In this document: piece after piece, positions 46,845 to 54,016 of the stretch
How the letters are laid out: each line of letters opens with the position of its first letter
Numbering within the stretch: position 1 is the first letter of the stretch
DNA from: Palsa-295 sp963785585
GTDB taxonomy: Bacteria; Acidobacteriota; Terriglobia; Acidiferrales; UBA7541
DNA: 64,000 bases
Assembly (NCBI GenBank): GCA_963785585.1
Contig: CAWAVW010000001.1
Location: 598,381 to 662,380, forward strand
Reading direction: 5' to 3'
Position numbers and translations under genes: made by a program
The notes under the pieces: model-generated
The model's input: only the letters and a program-made list of their open reading frames with translations
The model's database searches: none
Told to the model about the DNA's origin: nothing

Positions 46845-47186
46845 TTGAGGGGGCTAAAATTTAAACGCCCTATCTGGTGTCGCTTACAAGATATCGGGAG
46901 CCGTTCTTCCCTTCGTTAACCGCACCCACTCATGCACCCACGAAGGTACAGCTCAAGATGCTAGATGTCCACGCGAGAGATAGGAGGCATTGAGCCCCGG
47001 CTTGCAGAACAAACGAAGGTATACGTTGTGGTTGATTCTACTATCCTGCACCTACGTCACGTATCGGGCGCGCGCGAAGCTCACATCGCGAGTTGCGGCA
47101 AAGGAGACCGCAGGGCTTTTGTTTTTGCGTTGTTGACACGTTACTAGAGAAGACCTAAGCTTGCCCGCACGCAGGAGGTTCCCGCC
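46845..47186. other. island left border, non-coding
   Basis: No gene is supported between the tRNA fragment and the metallo-beta-lactamase gene. Short frames exist but have no ribosome sites or family features. A strong AGGAGG site at the right end serves the gene starting at 47187. The stretch should hold that gene's promoter and the inner flank of the attachment site. Confidence 0.5.
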
Positions 47187-49733
47187 ATGGCTACTCGGCC
47201 AAAGAAGCGTCCCCGAACACCGTCCGTCAGCCCTCGGGGTCAGAATCTCCGGATTTATCTGCTCGATGTCGGCTCCCAGCAATACGGAGACTGCATTCTC
47301 TGCGAGCTGGGCGAACGCCGCATTCTGGTCGATGGAGCACATCCTTCCGATTTTCGCGGCACAACCGGTCATGATTCGATCCCGGCGCAGCTGGAGACCA
47401 TCTTCGGGCATCCGGCTCCGTTTCCGATCGACCTTCTGGTCGCAACCCATTGCCATCTCGATCATATCGGTTGCCTGCCTGACCTTGTCGCCAGCGATTT
47501 GAAGGTGCAGTACGCACTCGTCGCGGACGAGAGCTACGGATTCCCTTCGGCAGCCGATTTCGGCGGCGACGCCGCTGTAAATCCTGCGTATCGTCTGGTC
47601 GCAGCCCTCACCGAAGAAAACTATGCCGACGGACTCGACGACGCCGGAATCAATCAGCTGCTGCAGGACGCCGGACGGCTGGAGGACCGCTACAAGACAA
47701 TGCTCCAGCAGCTGGATGCTTCCTCAAAACTGCTGCGATACCAGGGGCCTGGCACTAGTGGCCTTTCCGATCTTGAAAGCGAATTCAAGGATTTCGGGCT
47801 GAAGGTACTCGGCCCCACTCTTAAACAGCTTCAGATTTGTCGGGACTATTTGAAATCTGCAGCACAGGACATAGCAGGCCAGTTGAAGGACGATGCAGGG
47901 ATTTTCGAGCTCTTACTGCAACCCGCACTTTATCGATCGTTTGCAGACCTCGCCGATGCTGCGCAGGATCGTCCCGGGCCGGGCGCCGCAAAAAACGACC
48001 AGAGCATCGTCTTGAAACTCTCATCAGGGAAACACACCGTCCTTCTGACCGGCGACATGCAGTTCGCCGAACCGGAGGTTCCCGGGCTCGACTCGGAAAT
48101 GTCTGAGTTGTTGACAAACATAAACAGCGAGGGCCCCTACACCTTTATCAAACTGGCGCATCACGGCAGTTACAACGGATTGAATAGTGACGTTTTCAAG
48201 AGCTGGGACAAAACTGTCTCTTTCGGCTGCTCCAGCGGAACGCAGGATAAAACCCATCCCAACTCCCAGGTATTGCAACTGCTCAAAAATGATCCGGACA
48301 AAATTGAGTGGGCCCGAACGGACAAGAACGGAATGATTACGGTGGACTTCGACGCTGACACGCCCTTGATCACCGTCTCGAAGGGAAAGTTGAATGATGC
48401 GTCGCCCGCTGCCGGCGCGAGCGACACCGAATCGCTCTCGGAAACCTCCGCCGTTCCCGTTGGACAGCTGCGCACACTCGGAGATGGAAGTTCTCAGTTC
48501 GACGCGACTCTGGAAATCGGAGGCGCTGTCTTGTCGCTTCGCCTCTCTGTTCCGAGCAGCTCACCGAAAACTTCCAAGCTTCCCGATCAAGGCAGGACCG
48601 GAGGCGGGCTTCGAAATCCTGCGCCTTCTTCAGTCAGTAAAACAATCGGGTCCCAGTTAGCGGCTGGCAGAACTCTTCCAAAACTCCTTTTCGTAACCGA
48701 CCTTGCAAAGCTCGCCGCCAACATTACCCCGAACCAGGCAACACAGGTGGCCGCGTTGATTCGGACGGCTGGCGAGACATTGCTCGACACGTCCGGCTCA
48801 CAACAGCCTCAACAACAGGTCCAGCAGGCGCTGCGCAAAACGCCCTACGATGGAGTCGTTCTTGTCGGAGGGTACGACGTTTTACCGTCCCAGACTTTGG
48901 ACGTGCTGGATCCGGGGCTGCGACAAACTCTTGGAGCGCAGTCGGCAAACGATGGAGACAACTTTGTCGTCTGGAGTGACGCAGTCTACGGCGACGTCAA
49001 CGGCGACACCCTGGAAGAGGTACCGGTCACCCGGATTCCAGATGCGCACTCTGCCGCTCTCTTATTTGCTGCTCTCACGGTGGACGGTGCCGGGGCTCCA
49101 CCAGCCCGCTTTGGAGTCAGGAACTCTGCACGACCATTTGCCGCCGGGATTTACAATCTGCTGAAGGGTACGAGTGCTCTCAACGTCTCTGCCCCCACTT
49201 CACCGACGACCGTTGGGCCCGCCAAAATTCTTGAAGCCAACGTTTACTTCATGCTTCACGGCTCGGACGTAGACGGTACCCGTTTCTGGGGAGAACAGAA
49301 CGGTCAGATGTTCCTGGCTGTGAACGTCGCTAATGTCGCTCCAGCCGCTCCCAGTGTCGTCTTCACAGGCTGCTGCTGGGGAGCTCTGACGGTCAACACC
49401 ATCGCCAGCCGCGTTCAGGCCGGTAAACCGATTCTCGCCCGGGCCGTTAGCGCTTCGATGGCGCTTACGTTTCTCGGTGCGGGCGCGCGCGCCTTCGTAG
49501 GCTGCACTGGCTCGCACTATTCTCCATTGGTGCAACCTTATCAGTTTTACGGCGGGCCCATGCACTCCGCCTTCTGGACGCGGTATAATGCAAGTGGAAG
49601 TCCGGCGAAGGCCCTGTATGAAGCGAAAAAGGACTATCTCGCCGGTATTCCCCATGGCCGCACGACCGATTTGGGTCAGGCGATCGAACTCAAGATCCTG
49701 CGCGAATACACCTGCCTCGGTTTGGGCTGGTGA
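47187..49733 (+). CDS. metallo-beta-lactamase / C25-caspase-like peptidase fusion
   Basis: An 848-residue two-domain protein with no signal peptide. Residues 20-400 are a ComEC-type metallo-beta-lactamase fold: metal motif HCHLDH at 88-93, TGD at 288-290 and AHHGS at 325-329. After a Ser/Pro-rich linker, residues about 495-848 resemble the gingipain (C25)/caspase-like fold: LLFVTD, VVLVGGYDVLPSQ, the C25-type stretch YGDVNGD...EVPVTRIP (601-617), a candidate catalytic His691 in FMLHGSD and candidate Cys729/730 in FTGCCWG. The first domain suggests phosphodiester or nucleotide hydrolysis, the second proteolysis; activity is not proven. It leads a same-strand cluster with an AGGAGG start, just inside the tRNA-Asn scar. 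Confidence 0.85.
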   Translation: MATRPKKRPRTPSVSPRGQNLRIYLLDVGSQQYGDCILCELGERRILVDGAHPSDFRGTTGHDSIPAQLETIFGHPAPFPIDLLVATHCHLDHIGCLPDLVASDLKVQYALVADESYGFPSAADFGGDAAVNPAYRLVAALTEENYADGLDDAGINQLLQDAGRLEDRYKTMLQQLDASSKLLRYQGPGTSGLSDLESEFKDFGLKVLGPTLKQLQICRDYLKSAAQDIAGQLKDDAGIFELLLQPALYRSFADLADAAQDRPGPGAAKNDQSIVLKLSSGKHTVLLTGDMQFAEPEVPGLDSEMSELLTNINSEGPYTFIKLAHHGSYNGLNSDVFKSWDKTVSFGCSSGTQDKTHPNSQVLQLLKNDPDKIEWARTDKNGMITVDFDADTPLITVSKGKLNDASPAAGASDTESLSETSAVPVGQLRTLGDGSSQFDATLEIGGAVLSLRLSVPSSSPKTSKLPDQGRTGGGLRNPAPSSVSKTIGSQLAAGRTLPKLLFVTDLAKLAANITPNQATQVAALIRTAGETLLDTSGSQQPQQQVQQALRKTPYDGVVLVGGYDVLPSQTLDVLDPGLRQTLGAQSANDGDNFVVWSDAVYGDVNGDTLEEVPVTRIPDAHSAALLFAALTVDGAGAPPARFGVRNSARPFAAGIYNLLKGTSALNVSAPTSPTTVGPAKILEANVYFMLHGSDVDGTRFWGEQNGQMFLAVNVANVAPAAPSVVFTGCCWGALTVNTIASRVQAGKPILARAVSASMALTFLGAGARAFVGCTGSHYSPLVQPYQFYGGPMHSAFWTRYNASGSPAKALYEAKKDYLAGIPHGRTTDLGQAIELKILREYTCLGLGW

Positions 49734-49749
49734 GATGGGGAGATGATCT

Positions 49750-50115
49750 ATGGCCGTAAAGAAAAAAGCACGTAAGAAGTCCGCGAAAAAGATGTTCAGC
49801 ACGCAGAGTTCTTCGCGCCGTCTCGACCAGATTGCGAAAGAGAAAATGCCGAAGTGGCGCATCGTCGAAACGGCTGGTCAAGACAGCCAGGCGAACTCTG
49901 AGCCGGACGCTGTTTCGCCCAGACTCAGTAAACTTCAAGGCCGAAATAGCGCCTTATCCGAAGTGGCTGATGCGGACGCTCTCGGCGGTCGGAGAAAGTC
50001 CAGCAAGCGAGGTCTCACCGGGCTGGTCAATATGGAGCCCGAGGATGGGAGCGCTGGGGCTGGGTCAAAGACGCAAGTCTTTGAAAATGATGAGCATACT
50101 GGCTCGCAAGGCTGA
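49750..50115 (+). CDS. Lys-rich, probably disordered small protein
   Basis: A 121-residue protein with a very basic N-terminus (AVKKKARKKSAKKMF) and a polar remainder rich in Ser, Glu, Asp and Gly (RRKSSKRGLTGL, MEPEDGSAGAGSK). I recognise no family. The start follows GGGGAGATGATCT and lies 16 nt after the stop of the metallo-beta-lactamase/C25 gene. It could be an adaptor or a substrate of the peptidase domain; that is speculation from position and from its likely unfolded nature. Confidence 0.6.
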   Translation: MAVKKKARKKSAKKMFSTQSSSRRLDQIAKEKMPKWRIVETAGQDSQANSEPDAVSPRLSKLQGRNSALSEVADADALGGRRKSSKRGLTGLVNMEPEDGSAGAGSKTQVFENDEHTGSQG

Positions 50116-50197
50116 GCATCCTCGTATTTAATCCCTTCACGATCTGCGCTTCTCGATCCACATGGTCAATCGTTGGCCATTTTATAGCTAGTTTCTG

Positions 50198-50225
50198 TTG
50201 ACTTTATGGCCTAAATCGGTATACT
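50198..50225 (+). promoter_or_regulatory. candidate sigma-70 promoter of the RHH/GNAT unit
   Basis: TTGACT at 50198-50203 and TATACT at 50220-50225, separated by 16 bp, lie directly upstream of the ribbon-helix-helix gene. GGCCAT (50175-50180) and ATGGCC (50206-50211) form a short inverted repeat around the -35 box and could be an operator half-site pair. The promoter call is fair; the operator call is weak. Confidence 0.5.
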
Positions 50226-50241
50226 TTCCTCGGAGGTTGTT

Positions 50242-50469
50242 ATGGCACAAGAGTCAGCTACCAGCAAGAAAACCATGACCTTGAATCTGACCGACGCGGA
50301 GATGCGGGCGCTTGAATCGCTGTCCGCGAAAAAGGACCTGAGCAAAACTGCGGTTGTTCGACAGGCTCTGCGACTCTATCAGCTTATCGATCACCGCCTG
50401 GCTACGGGCGGAAAGTTGTACTTCGAGGACGACGCTCAGCGACACAAAGCTGAGTTGGTGATGATGTGA
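50242..50469 (+). CDS. ribbon-helix-helix DNA-binding protein, antitoxin-like
   Basis: A 75-residue protein with the RHH plan: strand KTMTLNLTDAEMRALESL, helix AKKDLSKTAVVRQALRLYQLID, and a short acidic tail (YFEDDAQRHKAELV). The start at 50242 has a CGGAGG site and its own promoter upstream. The stop overlaps the GTG of the GNAT gene (GTGA). An RHH gene coupled to a GNAT gene is the order seen in TacAT/AtaRT toxin-antitoxin pairs, though this GNAT protein is longer than those toxins. Confidence 0.85.
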   Translation: MAQESATSKKTMTLNLTDAEMRALESLSAKKDLSKTAVVRQALRLYQLIDHRLATGGKLYFEDDAQRHKAELVMM

Positions 50470-51074
50470 GTCATCGACGAAAATCGCGCCTGAAGCGAGC
50501 CGGTAAACCCGAACTCGTGCCGGCCGAAATCGTCGACCAGCTTTCGAGTGACGAGTTGAAAAGGACTCATCTCGACTGGGAGCCCGAGCGTCTTAAAGCA
50601 CTTCGAAGGCTGTACGTCCAGAAGAAGGAATGGCCGGAACACGCCCATTGGGACTGGACGACTAAAGCCGACTCGGTCGATCTTCTGGCGTTTCGCTTTC
50701 TCGGCATTGAGTGCGAAGGTCAGATGCAGGGACTGATGATGGTGTCCACCGTCGCATCCGAGACCAAAATCGAAGTGAAAGGAAAAGCTGTCCTCTACAT
50801 CGAGTACATCGAGAGTGCTCCGTGGAATTTGAAATCCTTCGTTGACGATCCAAAGTTCTCCGGTGTCGGCGTTGCACTCTTGGAAGCGGCGATCGAATTG
50901 AGCGAGGAAGAGGGATTCGGCGGACGAATCGCCCTGCATTCTTTGCCGCAGTCTGAAGACTTTTACCGGAAATACATGACGGATCTTGGACCTGACAAGG
51001 AGCATCCCGAAGGGCTCCGTTATTTCGAGATGACTGCCGAGCAGGCCCGCATCTTTTTAGAAGGGAGAAAATGA
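50466..51074 (+). CDS. GNAT-family N-acetyltransferase-like protein
   Basis: A 202-residue protein. The C-terminal half shows the GNAT fold: strand VLYIEYIESAPWNL, the acetyl-CoA loop with helix PKFSGVGVALLEAAIELSEEEGF, and IALHSLPQSEDFYRKYMTDLG. The N-terminal 60 residues are basic and charged (HRRKSRLKRAGKPEL). It starts with GTG overlapping the RHH stop by 4 nt. Its substrate is unknown. As the second gene of an RHH-GNAT pair it may be a toxin that acetylates a charged tRNA, or a protein modifier acting within the cluster. Confidence 0.82.
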   Translation: MSHRRKSRLKRAGKPELVPAEIVDQLSSDELKRTHLDWEPERLKALRRLYVQKKEWPEHAHWDWTTKADSVDLLAFRFLGIECEGQMQGLMMVSTVASETKIEVKGKAVLYIEYIESAPWNLKSFVDDPKFSGVGVALLEAAIELSEEEGFGGRIALHSLPQSEDFYRKYMTDLGPDKEHPEGLRYFEMTAEQARIFLEGRK

Positions 51075-51075
51075 C

Positions 51076-51564
51076 ATGGTGCGAATGACCGATGAAATGT
51101 TCCTCAAGCGGGCAACAGAAGAAGACGGCTGCGCCATTTCCGCAATCGGTTCGCGCCCGCTTCAGGCAACCCGGGCTGCGGCTGCCGCAGTACGCGAGCC
51201 CATACGTATTGCATTCGGTACGCTTATCAACTATCGCCGCCGTGAGATGTGCCTCACGATCGAAGCGGTCGCTCAGAAAGCGGATGTGAACCTGGACGCC
51301 ATACTTCAGATCGAAGAGAATTCGTCGTACTTGCCGGAGCCGGATGCCGTCGAGCGACTGGCGAATGTTCTTCAGCTGCCCGCCGCTCCGATGCTGGTTC
51401 TGTCGGGAAACACGCCGTTGACTGGCACCGAGCTCGCGGAGGCCGCAGTCCGTTTTGCCGTACGTTCCCGCGCTGTCGAGAAACTCGACCCGAAGCAGAC
51501 CGACGCGCTCAATGAGTTTGTGACGCTATTGTCTGGCAGCGTCAAACAGGCAGCGAGATCGTAA
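51076..51564 (+). CDS. XRE-like helix-turn-helix protein
   Basis: A 162-residue protein with an XRE/Cro-type HTH at residues about 50-105 (GTLINYRRREMCLTIEAVAQ, KADVNLDAILQIEENSSYLPE, DAVERLANVLQL). A C-terminal helical segment follows (ELAEAAVRFAVRSRAVEKL). It starts 1 nt after the GNAT stop, with GAAGGGAG upstream. It is the last gene of the cluster and its probable transcriptional regulator. Confidence 0.83.
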   Translation: MVRMTDEMFLKRATEEDGCAISAIGSRPLQATRAAAAAVREPIRIAFGTLINYRRREMCLTIEAVAQKADVNLDAILQIEENSSYLPEPDAVERLANVLQLPAAPMLVLSGNTPLTGTELAEAAVRFAVRSRAVEKLDPKQTDALNEFVTLLSGSVKQAARS

Positions 51565-52328
51565 AAAGGGAAGACCCCGCAAAGACCGGATCGAAGGCGG
51601 ATTTAACCTACCCCGAGCCCTGCGCTTCGGCCGTGTATCTGAATTAGGACAACGAAAGCCATCAGGTTCAATCTACTAGCTTAGGGACTTGATCTGGGGC
51701 ATGGTGCGCCGCCCCGCACCCACGAGAATCTCTTGCTTCCAGATAAGCACTCCGCGAGGCCACTTCCTCCGGAATGTAGAGCCCTCACAACCCTGCGTCC
51801 GGCTGTTCAACGGAACTTAATTTCCAGCCTTCGACACATCTTTGTCCGACAGCACTGAATAGGTATCCCGCGAACCAGGCCTCGCTATCACCGCACGCTA
51901 CTCCCCTAATCATTAAAGCGACGCGCGCGCCGAAAATACTCCCGCCTGCCTGCGACACATTTTTTCCCCCAACGCTGAATGGGTTGATAGCGGGAAGTTC
52001 ACGCGACGAACTTCTCGGTGCCGAATAGCAAGACGCAACAGGCGAGGTTCTTCCGGAGGAAGCCTAGCGTGTCTTCGGACCAGTGCGTACCGACTGCAAC
52101 TCGCGGGACCTGACTCGCGCGTGAGCCTCCTTCGCTTAGGCATCGCGCACATCCAGTTTCGTCTCAGTGAGTGCCTACGCGATTTCGCAAAAGTTGAGAT
52201 CACGGTTTGACCAGCCCGCCAGCGCGTCTTTTCTCTCAACAGTGGAAAGGCCCGGACAACACCCACAGCCGCGTATCCGGGCCTCCTAAAGCGCAGCAAG
52301 GCCGCCCCAGAGAGCGGCCCCGCTGATG
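51565..52328. other. long non-coding stretch between the MBL/C25 cluster and the Rhs array
   Basis: About 760 bp without a supportable gene. The longest minus-strand frame (51913-52479) is Arg/Ser-rich and looks like shadow translation. Two diverged direct repeats are visible: TTCGACACATCTTTGTCCG ahead of CACTGAATAGGT (51824-51862), and TGCGACACATTTTTTCCCCC ahead of CGCTGAATGGGT (51952-51985). The stretch may be a decayed mobile-element remnant. Confidence 0.45.
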
Positions 52329-52619
52329 CTATGCAGCACTCCGTCGGAACAGGGAGATGGCACCGGCTATAAGGCCGAACAACAACCCGTACAGAACCGC
52401 ATTCCCAAGGATCGCGATAAGGAACCACGCGGCCTTGTTGGGCACGATGTTCCAGAACCCGACTATGTATGGCGGGCACACTCGGAAGATGGCCCTGTCA
52501 ACGAAGTCGGCCAAGGGTATCGAAATACGCCCCAGATTTATGTTGTCGAGAGCGATCATAACAACCGCTATCCCACTTCCGATGGCGGCACCGAGAAGTG
52601 CTCCACTCTTCATTGACAT
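52329..52619 (-). CDS. small membrane protein, candidate immunity protein
   Basis: A 96-residue protein with three hydrophobic segments (GALLGAAIGSGIAVVMIALD, CPPYIVGFWNIVPN, AWFLIAILGNAVLYGLLFGLIAGAISL). I do not recognise the family. The ATG at 52619 follows ATGAGGTGCTT. It starts 7 nt after the stop of the papain-like tip at 52627, on the same strand. This is the position of an immunity gene in Rhs tip modules, so it may protect the membrane or periplasm against that tip. Confidence 0.6.
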   Translation of the reverse strand: MSMKSGALLGAAIGSGIAVVMIALDNINLGRISIPLADFVDRAIFRVCPPYIVGFWNIVPNKAAWFLIAILGNAVLYGLLFGLIAGAISLFRRSAA

Positions 52620-52626
52620 AAGCACC

Positions 52627-53004
52627 TCATTGTGACTGAACTGTATGGTCCTGGTACTCCTGATTTCGGATGTCCAAAATTAGTCGGCTTGGCAGAGTTG
52701 CGTCTGGCGCTTTCGCACCTGCATGACTCATGACCAGCTCTCCGAAGGTCACGCAGCTCTTGCCGACGAGTTGGTAGTTTGCGGGATTCTTTGTGCGATC
52801 TGCGATGTAGCCGTTCGCCGCGTTCGCTTGATCTGCTGTGATGTAGATTGTCACAGCATCTTTGGTCGCTACGTTTGGGTTGCGTACTGCTATTTGACCT
52901 GGAGTGCTCTGATCGGTTGCCCCAGCCAATGTGCTCTTCGGTCCAAATCCCGCTTCGGTTCCGCCATCAACCTGTACGGTTACATGGCCAGGCGGGTGGC
53001 CCAC
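52627..53004 (-). CDS. displaced Rhs-type C-terminal tip, papain/NlpC-like
   Basis: Up to 125 residues, opening just after a TGA at about 53014-53016. It carries a His motif (PPGHVTVQVDGG, then EAGFGP) and a Cys motif (YQLVGKSCVTFGELV) with ANGYIADRTKNPANY between, the order of permuted NlpC/P60-like peptidases found as toxin tips. No Rhs core precedes it. A GTG at 53002-53004 with GAGGCGAAAGG upstream could start translation, or the segment may be a silent cassette. A small membrane-protein gene follows, as expected for an immunity partner. Confidence 0.55.
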   Translation of the reverse strand: MGHPPGHVTVQVDGGTEAGFGPKSTLAGATDQSTPGQIAVRNPNVATKDAVTIYITADQANAANGYIADRTKNPANYQLVGKSCVTFGELVMSHAGAKAPDATLPSRLILDIRNQEYQDHTVQSQ

Positions 53005-53370
53005 CCTTTCGCCTCACTGCTTTGGATGTTTCGGGTGCCGCATTCTTTGTCCGCCCCGGCGGACAAAGGGTGCGTAGCGTCAAGTTCATCACTTTCTCGA
53101 ACAAAATCGAATGGCGATACGGGCTCCGCCACGATCATACTGATCACCCGCAGTCGCCAGGAGTCGCCTGCTCCAACGATTTCGGGTAGCTCTGAATTCG
53201 AAACTCGCACGCTTTACAAGAACCGCAAAGGACGCTGCACCCGAAAATTCCACTGCTAACCCAAATCAACCTCAACGCCGTCTGCCGCAGCGGTATCATC
53301 GCGCTTCGCAATGCTTCGGCACACCGCAGCTCTTGACCGGATACTCGTATTAGAAGGTGGGCCACCCGCC
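52991..53370. repeat. 15-bp inverted repeat pair and hairpin between tip modules
   Basis: GGCGGGTGGCCCACC (52991-53005) recurs as its exact reverse complement at 53356-53370, so a 380-bp segment is bracketed by inverted repeats. Inside lies a perfect hairpin, CTTTGTCCGCC/GGCGGACAAAG (53045-53055 and 53058-53068). This reads like the dispersed intergenic repeats I associate with acidobacteria. It may also serve as a terminator or recombination site between modules. I see no other gene in 53005-53537. Confidence 0.5.
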
Positions 53371-53537
53371 CGTTACACGAGGCGCAGGGCGAAATTTGGA
53401 GCGGCGGCGCGAGTAGTCGGCCGACGACCTGCCCGACTGATTGCTTGTTTGCTTGGCTGCGAGATCTAGTCTCCCACCCTTCGAAACGTGCAGCGTTTGA
53501 GGAAAGGAGCTCGCCGTGGCCTGCGGCTCCTCGATTT

Positions 53538-54002
53538 CTACTTCGCGCTTGCACTGGGGGCGACGGAATCGCAGCGTCGCTTCGTCCAAATTATTTTCAG
53601 TGATTGAAGACTTTCGCCAATCGTTCCGCGACGTTCGACGGAAATATTTTCGTAGTCTTTTTTGTCGAAATATGTGCCTCCGGCGACCGTCGAAGCTGGA
53701 TTTAACCACTCGTGAGGCTGACCACGCTCTGATGGCGGACTAAGTTCGTCAACCAACGCGTCGGCAAGCTGATTCGTTAAGACCTGCGATGCGCCCGAAT
53801 GAACGAGCAATTCAGGATTTCCCGAAATCGTCACCTCACAAACCTCGCCGGCAGCGTCGAACTTGGCCACCATCAGAACCCCCGGTCGGATTTCGTAGGC
53901 GGAAATCGATTGGTATTTCTTAGATAGGTCTGACTTTGTCTGACCTAGCGCCGCACTAGCAAAACCGCAAACCAGGAGCGCGATTCGCACAAACTTCGTC
54001 AT
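53538..54002 (-). CDS. secreted hypothetical protein, candidate partner of the upstream Rhs tip
   Basis: A 154-residue protein with a signal peptide (KFVRIALLVCGFASAALGQ). The mature part is beta-rich in appearance (AYEIRPGVLMVAKFDAAGEV, EVTISGNPELLVHSG) and ends in a Lys/Arg-rich segment with one Cys. I do not recognise the family. The ATG at 54002 follows AGGAAAGGAAGTTG and lies 14 nt after the stop of the Rhs fragment at 54017. An exported immunity protein would fit, but unlinked function is possible. Confidence 0.65.
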   Translation of the reverse strand: MTKFVRIALLVCGFASAALGQTKSDLSKKYQSISAYEIRPGVLMVAKFDAAGEVCEVTISGNPELLVHSGASQVLTNQLADALVDELSPPSERGQPHEWLNPASTVAGGTYFDKKDYENISVERRGTIGESLQSLKIIWTKRRCDSVAPSASAK

Positions 54003-54016
54003 TGCAACTTCCTTTC

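Noticed and set aside
46800..46880. Intact tRNA-Asn gene
   Set aside because: Sequence beyond the anticodon loop does not form the 5' anticodon stem, D-arm or acceptor; only the 3' part is present.
46965..47147. 60-codon plus-strand frame near the tRNA scar
   Set aside because: No ribosome site or recognisable feature.
51913..52479. Minus-strand frame of 188 codons in the silent stretch
   Set aside because: Arg/Ser-rich translation without motifs, overlapping a better-supported small membrane protein gene.
52980..53210. Minus-strand frame of 76 codons over the hairpin/repeat block
   Set aside because: It looks like translation of a dispersed intergenic repeat and crosses a perfect hairpin; no start signal.
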